Below, piece by piece: positions 46,126 to 54,180 of a stretch of 64,000 nt of DNA. The notes under the pieces are model-generated. The model was not told the DNA's origin. It did not search any database and saw only the letters and a list, made by a program, of their open reading frames with translations. Position 1 is the stretch's first letter. The number at the start of each line of letters is the position of its first letter. Source of the stretch: Microglena sp. YARC (Eukaryota > Chlorophyta > Chlorophyceae > Chlamydomonadales > Chlamydomonadaceae). The DNA lies in assembly GCA_022414725.1 (NCBI GenBank), contig CM039466.1, forward strand, positions 31,224,430-31,288,429, given 5' to 3'. A program made the position numbers and the translations under genes.

Positions 46126-46287
46126 CGCCCGGTATTTATTTTACCGTGTACCGTACGATATATCGTACGGTAAGCTTATTATGTGAACCGATATTATGCG
46201 TAATGGGTGATGGATATTATATGTATCGGGTGATGCGATACTATGTACGATATATCGTACGGTACACGGTAAAATAAATATCGGGCG
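46126..46287. repeat. Long inverted repeat (43-bp arms) in satellite unit
   Basis: The left arm 46126-46168 (starting CGCCCGGTATTTATT) and the right arm 46245-46287 (ending AATAAATATCGGGCG) are reverse complements at 42 of 43 positions; the spacer is 76 bp. Each arm itself contains the palindrome CGTACGATATATCGTACG. The DNA could extrude as a cruciform, and an RNA would form a long hairpin. Equivalent structures occur in units A, B and C. Possible origins are the ends of an old inverted-repeat transposon or a replication or regulatory site. Confidence 0.85.
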
Positions 46288-46424
46288 ATGTTATTCACCG
46301 GGTTTTCTCGGTTCACCTAGAGTGACTTATAACTTTATAGCTGTACTCTTTATAGCTCTATTATAGTTCTTTTATAGCTCTATTATAGTTCTATAGGTCT
46401 CCCGCCCTGTAGCACTGTACGGTA

Positions 46425-46850
46425 TTTTTGGGATTACCGTACGATATATCGTGTTTACCGTACGATATATCGTGTTTAACCATATCCTGTGGTCCTGTGG
46501 TCTACGAAAATATCTTACACTCGGCGGGTCGGCGGTTTGATTCTCGTCAGGAGCACCTAAGTCTGGGCCAGGGAATTTAGTATACCGCCTTCTACCGTCA
46601 AATATATCACGATATATCGTACGGTAATAGACCACGATATTACCGTGTTTTTCTATCTCCCTCTGTATTGGTTCATTTGACTTGATTTTAAGTGTATGGA
46701 CGTGTAAACGGTATTTCCTGTTATATCCCCTTGGTCTTATACTGATTTTCCCAAAAAAGGGTATAAAAATATCGTACGGTATCGATACCGTATGGTATAT
46801 CACGATATATTGTACGGTAATTAAAAAATAACGTACGGTATTGACTGCCC
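46425..46850. repeat. Cluster of CGTACG-centred palindromic motifs
   Basis: Whole or half copies of CCGTACGATATATCGTACGG recur at about 46436, 46457, 46603, 46770 and 46800-46840. They are combined with ATCGATACCGTAT and ACGATATTACCGTG variants. With the two copies in the inverted repeat just upstream there are at least seven per unit. The density within about 700 bp is far above chance for such a motif. Confidence 0.75.
46491..46555 (+). pseudogene. tRNA-like relic in satellite unit D
   Basis: Same 65-nt segment as in units B and C. It is preceded by two ATATATCGTGTTTA repeats and followed by CCTAAGTCTGGGCC. Eroded versions lie at 34212-34278 and 37462-37529. Confidence 0.55.
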
Positions 46851-46855
46851 TAGAA

Positions 46856-48409
46856 GTGTGGTTTGGTTTTATTACATGGTTGGCTTGTATGGATGAGAGA
46901 ACATTGTTTTATTGCATGGATGAGGGTACAGCACAGAGATTTAGGGTGCAGCCAGTTGTTTTACTGCAGCAGCATAAGGGCGAGAGTGAAGTTTGGTTTG
47001 GTTATAGGTGCTTGGTGGTTGGCCCCAGTGCAAGCAAACGGGCTGGCGCCTCAACCTCTCGCCAGTTAACAAGGCGTATTATTAATTTCTTGTTCACAGG
47101 TGTTGAATTGTTTGCATGGTGTATTCGCCTGCAGGTTGCGCACCGCAGGGTACTACATTTTGTCATTTTGAGTTGCGCTTCTGACGCCTCCTTTGGGTTT
47201 GCGCTTTTGACTGCAAACGGAAATCTGCGCTCGGTTTTACGAAATTGTGTCAATCGCGTAGTCGGGCTCCAAAACTTTGAGCGCTGCCGCGCTGTAGCGT
47301 GCGTCATGTTGTACCCTGGTGCACTGTCTGCATGCGGAGTAAACATGAGTGGAATAAACTTACGTTCACCATGTCACGGCTGTACGTGTGCTTTTAGGTA
47401 TACATATGTTACCACGGCAATTTCTCAGGTCTGGTCGGAGTCTGCGCCTGGTGCGTGTGTGTGTACAGGGTATTTTCCCTGCTTTTTAGTGATATGTATC
47501 TAAACACGCAATCGCGTGTGACAACCCGTCCATCCAACCATCCATCCATCCAAGTTCTACATTACCCATCATCCATCCATCCTTGAGAACTTTCACTTTT
47601 ACACCGGGAAGCTGTCACTGTGTCACGGAAGGTGGCACAGTTCTACGGAGAAGCTGTCACTGTGTCATGGAAGGTGACACAGTACAACAGAAGAGCTGTT
47701 ACTGTCCATCAGAGATCGTTCTAAGGACACACAAAAGAAGTCAGCAAGGCATAAACAGCGGGTGTAACACACCAGATGCTGATAGAGTGAGCATGGGATG
47801 ATCTGTTGTATACATGGACCATCCTATATTAAGAAGCATTGACAGTGCAGATGTAAATCAGTTGGTGATTTTTTTTATTGTGCTAGTCAAGTAACATGGG
47901 TGTTCAGGGCATGCCACAAATCCCCTCTAGTGCACAATCCACCCCCTCCCCAAATCCCCTGTTGCACGCATGGATGTGTGTAGGAGTCCAGATTAGATAG
48001 GAGGTGCCTACTTTTTGTTGTGCCTGTAAGGTGCCTGTAAGGCTGGAAACATGAGCATTACGTGAATTAGAAGTACCATAGTTGGCCTGGCTTTCCGTAG
48101 GCCCACCCGGCTCACCCCACGCACGGCCCTGCGGCTGAGTTGTGGGTGAAGTCCGTGCTAACAATAGCTCAAGTGCCCTAGGGGAATGTTTCGTCCATTG
48201 TGATGCTTACATGGTTCGCCTCGATTTTTTGACGACAATTCCATTCCAAGAGATACCAACCCACGACCAAACGCACATTCACCACTACCCCTGTTGACCA
48301 TGGCAGACAAGCTCCCTGCCATGGTCGTTAGAGGCGGAATCAAGGAGACATAACTAGAGAACCACCACGAGGGCAGAAATCCGACAGTACTTCCCTACAA
48401 GGTTTGCTT
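46856..48409. repeat. 2.96-kb satellite, terminal truncated unit E
   Basis: The last copy matches unit D through TTTGCTT at 48409 and then stops abruptly mid-unit. I counted at least six substitutions relative to the other clean copies (near 47643, 47730, 47828, 47993, 48030 and 48327), more than between units C and D, as is usual for an array edge escaping homogenisation. One extra T near 47237 joins two frames into a 220-codon open frame (46841-47503). Confidence 0.92.
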
Positions 48410-48429
48410 AGGGCCAGGACGCCAAAATA

Positions 48430-48448
48430 CTGAGGAATCGAACCTCAG
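48430..48448 (-). other. tRNA T-arm-like stem-loop with exact pol III B box
   Basis: On the minus strand GGTTCGATTCC (48434-48444) matches the B-box consensus exactly. It sits in a perfect 6-bp stem, CTGAGG/CCTCAG, with a 7-nt loop, as in a tRNA T arm. No matching acceptor stem or A box is visible; the next sequence upstream on that strand is a (TC)n tract. It is probably the remnant of a tRNA gene or tRNA-derived SINE at the satellite boundary. Confidence 0.5.
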
Positions 48449-48478
48449 CACCCCCTTCCTACTCTCGAGTTGAGAGCT

Positions 48479-48568
<90 letters not shown>

Positions 48569-48594
48569 CACACACACCACCACCACCACCACCA
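48479..48594. repeat. Compound microsatellite (TG)n(AG)n-(CA)n(CCA)n
   Basis: A short TG run, then about 37 AG dinucleotides (48490-48563), then CA and CCA repeats to about 48594. The frames through it give Ser-Leu or Arg-Glu runs and are not genes. Confidence 0.97.
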
Positions 48595-48798
48595 GACAGA
48601 ATACTTGGTGGATCTCTCCCCAATAGCATACATGGACTAGTATTTAGTAGAGGAACACCCCAGTTCCACACCCATGTCATTCTGAGGGCTAGGAAAAATT
48701 GCCTGGAAAGTAGGGGGGGTCAGAAGTTGTATATAGACCCAGCGCAGGAGTACACAGAAATGGGGGACACCTATCCCTAAGAACATGAGGAGGGCTGA
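48595..48798. other. Unassigned 200-bp interval
   Basis: Non-repetitive sequence between the microsatellite and a C-rich tract. No match to the satellite unit or the LINE, no convincing open frame, and no recognisable RNA. Confidence 0.6.
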
Positions 48799-48875
48799 CC
48801 CCCCCCCCCCCACCCCACCCCCACCCCCCCACACACACACACTCCCCCCGACACACACACACCGCCCACACACCA
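48799..48875. repeat. Low-complexity C-run and CA tract
   Basis: Poly-C interrupted by A, followed by (CA)n and CCCCCCGACACAC. It borders the left end of the plus-strand LINE fragment. Confidence 0.9.
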
Positions 48876-48889
48876 GAGTTACCTAAATA

Positions 48890-49488
48890 GGGATGCTGTC
48901 CTCATTCCTTAACTACCACCTCCTACATGGAAGCTATTTCCCGCTGTGGCCCCTGCTGGTCCCCTTGCAGAGGGGCCAGATCCCCTCACTGGAGAGGACC
49001 GTCTTTGGGAGGTCTGGCCCTCTGGCCGGTTGCACCCTCTCACCCTTCCTGCCCTTCCCCCCCAGGGACACCCCCAAGCTGCCCTCATCACCCTACGCAA
49101 GAAACCTCGAGAAGCATGGTTACGGGCAGACTTTGAGGAGCAGCTGATCCAGCAAGGCCTCCCTCCCCACCAGAGGCAAGAGCTCTTGGAACCATGGCTG
49201 GTTGGTCTTTGGGAGGACCTCCAACTGGACCCAACAACTTGGGGTCTCCTCCTCCATGATGATACTGAGGTGGACCTTCTTGAACTCGCTGTGCGCCATG
49301 CACGGCATGCCCTTCTTTACAAACGTATCATGCAACAAAGCCCCAGTTCCCCCCATTTAATGCAAGGTTATACCGAGGAACGTGCTGCTTGGCCCATGCT
49401 GTGGAGCATTCTACCCCCCTCCACTTTGGACACTCACCCTAGCACTAACCCTGACCTGGGAGGCCTCCGTGGTCTTGAATCCCGATGG
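48890..49488 (+). pseudogene. LINE ORF2 fragment, segment 1 (post-RT region)
   Basis: Reads from GATGCTGTC as a polypeptide with an in-frame TAA at 48910-48912. It then stays open through AGPLAEGPDPLTGEDRLWEV, a GHPQAALITLRKKPREAW-type stretch, to GLRGLESRW at 49487. The same protein is encoded on the minus strand at about 55740-55110, which gives an independent copy to align with. The region lies between the reverse-transcriptase thumb and the C-terminal zinc knuckle of non-LTR elements; no catalytic RT motif is present. The segment is cut by insertion of a younger copy of the same family. 5' truncated and dead. Confidence 0.75.
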
Positions 49489-50084
49489 GGTTTTTTTTTT
49501 TTTTTACCAAGGGGGGAACCAGGAAAAAGCGCAACTGATAAAACCTAGCCCTTTGTGACCAAGGAGAAAAGACCAAAGAAAAAGACAAGAAAGCCTAAGG
49601 GACAGCTAAGGGATAAACACCACCTTGGCGACTGAAGGGACAAAGGAGGACAGGAACAGAAGACAAACAAACCAGAGAGGCAAGGAAGAAGCCCAAAACA
49701 GGAAGCCCAAGAGAAGGGGCTAGGACTACTAAAATAAAAGACCTGTGAAGGGGGGGGCCGAAACATTGCAACCTCTAACAGTCACCGGATCAGAAGACTG
49801 AAAGAGGAGATGCAAATTAAGGAGGACTAAAAGGAAAACTAAGCGAGAAACTAAGAGAAAAAAGGGGGGAGGGGGGGGGGGGGGGGGACTAAGGAGGCAA
49901 CTTAGGGGGTAACTAAGGAGGCAACTAAGGGTGGAAACTGAACTAGGGGAAGCAAACTAAGGGAGAAACTGCGAAAGTAAGTCAAAAGCAGGGCAAGCAG
50001 AAAAGAAGAAAGACAACTGGAAGCAAAGGAAAAAACTAAAAGACTGGTCTGGACAGGTAAACAACAGGAAAGAAGCAGAGATAG

Positions 50085-50120
50085 TATCAAGATCTAGATC
50101 TTGATCTGGATCTTAGCGCA
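50085..50120. repeat. GATCTA/GATCTG repeat of LINE 3' region, part 1
   Basis: Start of the repeat made of GATCTAGATCTTGATCTGGATC variants, split from its continuation by the 330-bp insertion. Confidence 0.8.
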
Positions 50121-50450
50121 TATCAGCTTGGATAACACTCCGGAGAGTGGACTTAGTGTGTGCAGCACGCCAATCTATAAATGCGGAGACGAGAATAACG
50201 TTACAAGCACTGGAGATCCATAAAGGGGCACCAGTGGTGAAAGGGGGGGGTAGCAGACAGGAACCTAACAGGGTTCAGGCTGAACGGTGACGCAGCCAAC
50301 AGGAAGCTGTCAACACTGAGTCACTCAAAGGATGACACAGTCTACGGGAAGCTGTCACTACGGGAAGCTGACAGAGCCGATAGTTTTAAGGAAGTACATA
50401 AGTAGTCACCAAGTCATAAAGTGCGTGAGAGCACCGCAATTCATGCTGAC
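50121..50450. mobile_element. 330-bp insertion flanked by AGCGCA direct repeats
   Basis: Absent from the otherwise matching LINE copy near 53890. AGCGCA occurs immediately left (50115-50120) and right (50451-50456), consistent with a 6-bp target duplication. The ends read TATCAGC and GCTGAC, giving only a short inverted TCAGC. Inside, GGAAGCTGTCA modules and a TTTTAAGGAAGTACATAAGTAG segment resemble the 42-bp module and following sequence of the 2.96-kb satellite (44651-44850). No open frame of note. Probably a small non-autonomous element. Confidence 0.5.
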
Positions 50451-50662
50451 AGCGCAGATCTTGACCTTGATCTCGGTCCAGATGTAGACCCAGATCTGGA
50501 ACGTGGTCGTGAGCTGTGTCCAAATCTGGAACCTGATCCTGATCTGGGGCAGGGTCTTGATCTTGGGCTTGGGCTGGATCTAGGTCAGGGTCTAGATCAG
50601 GGTCTAGAGCTGGTGCTTGGGCTGGGTCTGGGTCAGGGTCTAGAGCAGGGTCTAGATCTAGT
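50451..50662. repeat. GATCTA/GATCTG repeat of LINE 3' region, part 2
   Basis: About 210 bp of imperfect 6-bp and 12-bp periodicity (GGTCTAGATCAG, GGGCTTGGGCTG). The plus frame reads as Asp-Leu/Gly-Leu repeats and the minus frame as Asp-Pro repeats; the latter is the natural sense for the LINE. It matches 53880-54170 closely. Confidence 0.85.
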
Positions 50663-51926
50663 CAGGGTACTACTAAGCGCGCACTGCCTTTTTGAGCCTA
50701 TATGCGCGTATCGCGCAGTTGTTTTCAACCCCTGTGCGCGGACCGCGCTGTTTTTTTGAATATCACAGCGCTTTCCTATTTTCACTCACTCAGAGAAAGC
50801 GCAGAAAAGCGCAGAAACCGTTGTCCCCACGTGCGCTTTCTCATTTTTAGAGTGTGAGTCATTGAGTGACTCAAGGGCTGGATTGCCCTCTGGGATTTAA
50901 ATTGTGTGACAGCCAATGACCATCGGTTATCGTCATGGAAGCTGCCAGGTAGGGGGACTCTCAGGCCGTCGAATTTGAACACTAACAGAAACAACCGAAC
51001 AGACTTCCTGATAATTGAACCTGTAGGCTCGGTCGAAGCAGTTATAACGTCTTCAAGTTCCTCATCCCTTCTCGAGGGATCATTCTGTCATTCAGCACTA
51101 ACGCTCCTCAGCCCCGCCCCTGCCCCAGCCGCGCCCCACCCCTGCTGTCGCCATTTCGTCACTGCTCTAGTCTGATAGTCTCCTCCCCCCGCACCAAACG
51201 TGAGTTTCTTTGCTTATGAATCGACCAGTCGAGTAGTCAAACCTGCCGAATTGCTGAAAACTTCAAGTGTCTAAACTACTTTTTTCCCCCTGTGCAGACC
51301 TCCTCCCACTCCTCCTCCATCGCCTGCTGCTCCTCCTCGCTCCTCTTCCGCGCTCCTCCTCCTCATGATGAATGCCCACTGGCCTCCCGTTCCACGTTCC
51401 TTGTTTGCACTCGCCTTTTGCTCATTTGCTCTCGTTCTTTGTTGCCCGCGTGGAATTGAACTGAGAAGGAAGCTGGGTGAAGGGGTGGGACAGGCCGTGG
51501 CGCATGCGATGGCCGGCGGGTCGGGTGGGGGGGGGTTAGGGGGGGGGGGGGGGGGGGGGGGGAGGGGGGGGTCATGCGACCACGCTTTGCCTCTGCCTGG
51601 AGGCTGTCTCCATAGTCGACTTAACTGTCTTGTATACCGTGAACCGAGCGTCAGCCTTAGCGATTCGACGCAGTTCCTCAAGTCGTTTCTGCCTACTACG
51701 CGCTATCCTAAACTCCTTATCCGATCGTTCCAGCCCTCTACTCCAGAGCGCAGAAAGAAAAGCAGAAAAGCGCAGGAAAAAGAATACCAGAAGAGTGAAG
51801 AAAGCGCACTTTTTTTCTTTTGAGAGCTTTTTTCCACCGCGCAGTTTTATTTTTGGGCTGTGCGCTCACCGTGCAGTTCTATTTTTTGCCTGTGCGCTGG
51901 TCAATTTGGCCATAAGTAGTACCCTG
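50663..51926. mobile_element. Non-autonomous hAT-like DNA transposon (1264 bp)
   Basis: Ends CAGGGTACTACT (50663-50674) and AGTAGTACCCTG (51915-51926) are perfect 12-bp inverted repeats starting CAGGG, as in many hAT elements. Flanking octamers GATCTAGT (50655-50662) and GATCTAGG (51927-51934) agree at 7 of 8, fitting an 8-bp hAT target duplication. The uninterrupted site (GATCTAGGGCTTG) is seen in the sister LINE copy near 54145. Subterminal regions carry GCGCAGAAAAGCGC-like repeats on both sides. The middle has a G run of about 40 (51524-51569) and no transposase, so it would depend on an enzyme from elsewhere. Confidence 0.8.
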
Positions 51927-52030
51927 GATCTAGGGCTTGGGCTGGGTCTGGGATTGGGTCTGGGATTGTAGGGAGCGCTGGGGCCATGAGGATTGTCATT
52001 TCCATGGTGCGGGTATCAGGCTCCTCGTCA
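51927..52030 (-). mobile_element. 5' end of the truncated minus-strand LINE (right of the hAT-like element)
   Basis: Continues the LINE repeat (GATCTAGGGCTTGGGCTGGG) and then ORF2-terminal sequence found also at 54140-54240. It stops at the junction with the plus-strand LINE at about 52031. Belongs to the insertion starting at 49489. Confidence 0.75.
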
Positions 52031-52276
52031 CCTCAGCAACAGAGAGAGCGCTTGTCGCCACCCCTATTCCAGTCCCCTCCCCTAAAGACCTCCCACAGAA
52101 CGCTTGGGTGGACTTACAACGTGTCCCCCCCCCTCCGTCCAGGCCCAGCGGAGAGAATTGCACAAAGACAGGACGAACCTCAAGTCTCCCTCCCTCTATG
52201 TGCAGGCTTTTCGCAGGTGTGGGTACGCCTTGCAGACAGGTCTCTCCACCGTCCTTATACCATCACTTGCCGGAGC
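52031..52276 (+). pseudogene. LINE ORF2 fragment, segment 2
   Basis: Resumes the plus-strand LINE exactly where the minus-strand copy predicts (CCTCAGCAACAGAGAGAGCG). It covers the stretch encoding RALVATPIPVPSP to the HHLPEL region. Indels relative to the minus copy, such as the C run near 52127, shift the frame. It ends at CCGGAGC where the next insertion begins. Confidence 0.72.
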
Positions 52277-52748
52277 TTTTTTTTTTTTTTTTTTACAAAG
52301 GGGGGAACCAGGAAAAGGCGCAACTGATAAAACCTAGCCCTTTGTGACCAAGGAGAAAAGACCAAAGAAAAAGACATGAACGGCTAAGGGACAGCTAAGG
52401 GACAGACACCACCTGGGCGACTAAAGGGACAAAGGAGGACAGGAACAGAAGACAAACAAACCAGAGAGGCAAGGAAGAAGCCCAAAACAGGAAGCCCAAG
52501 AGAAGGGGCTAGGACCACTAAGAAAAAAGACCTAAGAAGGGTGGGGCCAAAACATTGCAATCTCTAACAGTCACCGGATCAGAAGACTGAAAGAGGAGAT
52601 GCAAACTAAGGAGGACGAAAAGGAAAACTATGCGAGAAACTAAGAGAAGAAAGGGGGGGAGGGGTGGGGAGGGGGGGGGGAACCAAGGAAGCAACTGGGG
52701 GGGTAACTAAGGAGGCAACTAAGGGTGGAAACTGAACTAGGGTAAGCA
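52277..52748 (-). mobile_element. Second 5'-truncated LINE insertion (472 bp, 3' UTR only)
   Basis: An 18-T run (52277-52294) marks the poly(A) tail on the minus strand, followed by the same 3' UTR end as at 49506-49980. The body is purine-rich with a G-run interval near 52650-52680. Comparison with the intact copy shows that the interrupted LINE lost about 12 bp (TTGCTTCATGGC) at the site. Confidence 0.75.
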
Positions 52749-53470
52749 ACCCTGGGCTGCAACAAGTTCCTTGCCCAAGTACGAGGACGCTTCCAACGTG
52801 TCAACCAAGACGACCTCCCCTCCATAGTCTGCTCCAACCCAGAATGCTTGCAGCTGCACACTGCTGACACCATGTCTCACGCTTTCTTGGAATGCCCTGA
52901 TTCTGCCCCTGTCATAGACTGGCTCCTTTCCACTTGGGAGACCGTCACTGGTGGGCAGCGCCTTCCTCGTCGCCCCTCCTTCCTTCTCGGTGACGACATC
53001 ACCCTTTGGCCCGGGACACCCCCTCCTCCCTCTACCCTAAGGTTGTGGTCCTTCCTACGCATAACCACCTTTTGGGCGGTATGGCAGGTCCGTTCGTCCC
53101 GGGCTGACAGACTGGACCATTCTGAGCCCCTTCACCACAAGGCTATCTGCCTTGCCCTTGGCCACCTACACCAAGCCATCGCCAGGGACTGGATGCGCAC
53201 CCAGACGGATCTTCGACACCTTGATAATGCCGCCTTCTGTCAAGATTGGTGGCGTGGCCTAGATTGCTCTCTCACAGTGGCTTCCTTTGCGAGCTTATGG
53301 GCCACCCCCCCGATCTTTTGCACCATGATTGGGGTCACTCCCGGTGACCAGGAGCCTGATACCCGCACCATGGAAATAAAAATCTCCATGGCCCCAGCCC
53401 TCCCTACAATCCCAGACCCTATCCCAGACCAAGACCAAGACCCAGACCCAGCCCAAGCCCTAGATCGAGA
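52749..53470 (+). pseudogene. LINE ORF2 fragment, segment 3 (zinc knuckle and C terminus)
   Basis: Open from 52749 to beyond 53460. It contains a C-x4-C-x10-H-x4-C motif (52830-52895; CSNPEC ... SHAFLEC) typical of the zinc-binding region after the RT of non-LTR elements. It then has WLLSTWETVTGGQRLPRR, a Trp-rich segment (LWSFLRITTFWAVWQVRS) and an Asp-Pro/Gln repeat tail. All four putative zinc ligands are present here, whereas the minus copy has lost one. It ends where the duplicated fragment begins. Confidence 0.78.
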
Positions 53471-53568
53471 TCCTCACCGGTGGACAGCGCCTTCCTCGTC
53501 GCCCCTTCTTCCTCCTCGGTGACGACATCACCCTTTGGCCCGGAACACCCCCTCCTCCCTCTTCCCTA
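53471..53568 (+). mobile_element. Short LINE duplicate fragment
   Basis: About 98 bp repeating the sequence after the zinc knuckle (CACCGGTGGACAGCGCC to CCTCTTCCCTA), also present at 52950-53035. It is joined to the end of segment 3 and cut on its right by the poly(A) end of the next LINE. Probably the remainder of another copy. Confidence 0.65.
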
Positions 53569-53865
53569 TGTTTTCTTTTTTTGGGAACCAGGAAAAGGCG
53601 CAACTCATAAAACCTAGCCCTTTGTGACCAAGGAGAAAAAACCAAAGAAAAAGACAGGAACGGCTAAGGGACAGCAATGGGACGGACACCACCTGGGCGA
53701 CTAAAGGGTCAAAGGAGGACAGGAACAGAAGACAAACAAACCAGAGAGGCAAGGAAGAAGCCAAAAGCAGGGAAGCAACCAGAAAAGAAGAAAGACAACT
53801 AAAAGCAAAAACCTAAAAGACTGGTCTGGGCATGTAAACAACAGGAATGAAGCAAAGACAGTATC

Positions 53866-54180
53866 AAGATCTAGATCTTATTCTGGATCTTAGTGCAGAT
53901 CTGGACCTTGATCTCGGTCCAGATGTAGACCCAGATCTGGAACGTGGTCGTGAGCTGTGTCCAAATCTGGAACCTGATCCTGATCTGGGGCAGGGTCTTG
54001 ATCTTGGGCTTGGGCTGGATCTAGGTCAGGGTCTAGATCAGGATCTAGAGCTGGTGCTTGGGCTGGGTCTGGGTCAGGGTCTAGAGGAGGGTCTAGATCC
54101 GGGGTATGGCCGGATCTGGGTCAGGATCTAGATCAGGGTCTAGATCTAGGGCTTGTGCTGGGTCTGGGATTGGGTCTGGG
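53866..54180. repeat. GATCTA/GATCTG repeat of LINE 3' region
   Basis: About 315 bp of imperfect hexamer repeats (GATCTG, GATCTA, GGTCTA), closely matching 50451-50662 but longer. On the minus strand it extends ORF2 as Asp-Pro/Asp-Leu repeats up to the stop at 54093. Confidence 0.85.

Larger units (their letters stand above)
43899..46855. repeat. 2.96-kb satellite, unit D (clean reference unit)
   Basis: Reference copy, 2957 bp. Order of parts: a 139-codon open frame of doubtful meaning; a run of CCATC; a 42-bp tandem module with CTGTGTCA/TGACACAG hairpin (44651-44740); three dispersed copies of a 43-bp sequence (45294-46033); a GACCCG...CGGGTC stem-loop near 45653-45680; a 162-bp inverted repeat (46126-46287); a tRNA-like relic (46491-46555); and an AT-rich stretch full of CGTACG palindromes up to 46850. 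No protein-coding gene is evident. It looks like a mosaic of older mobile-element pieces amplified as a satellite. Confidence 0.93.
49489..52030 (-). mobile_element. 5'-truncated LINE copy with long 3' UTR, inserted in the plus-strand LINE
   Basis: Its left edge is a run of 15 T (49491-49505), which is the poly(A) tail on the minus strand. Its right edge joins the interrupted LINE at CCTCAGCAAC (52031). Read on the minus strand it starts inside the last codons of ORF2 (segment near ACCATGGAAAT, about 52010), passes an Asp-Pro/Asp-Leu-coding GATCTA-type repeat, and then a purine-rich 3' UTR ending GGTTCCCCCCTTGGTA(n). Two later insertions are nested within it (50121-50450 and 50663-51926). The interrupted host reads ...CCCGATGG|ATTGCCTCAGC in the intact copy, so about 6 bp were lost on insertion. 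Confidence 0.75.

Noticed and set aside
43416..46803. Minus-strand 143-codon frames repeated in satellite units (43416-43847 and 46372-46803)
   Set aside because: They run through the CGTACG palindromes and tRNA-like relic. Repetition reflects the satellite, and the composition (YRT, IYR repeats) comes from the palindromes.
48395..48780. Ser-Leu and Arg-Glu repeat proteins
   Set aside because: Frames through the (AG)n microsatellite.
50421..50759. Asp-Leu/Gly-Leu repeat protein on the plus strand, also at 53847-54131
   Set aside because: Antisense of the LINE GATCTA repeat. The natural sense is the minus strand, where it extends ORF2.
51271..51823. Overlapping frames with poly-Pro or poly-Gly inside the hAT-like element
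   Set aside because: Produced by the long G run. No transposase motif is present, and frames exist on both strands.
51927..52276. Twin-priming 5' inversion of a single LINE
   Set aside because: The junction at 52031 joins minus and plus LINE sequence, but the plus part also continues to the same 3' end. An insertion of one copy into another explains the order better.
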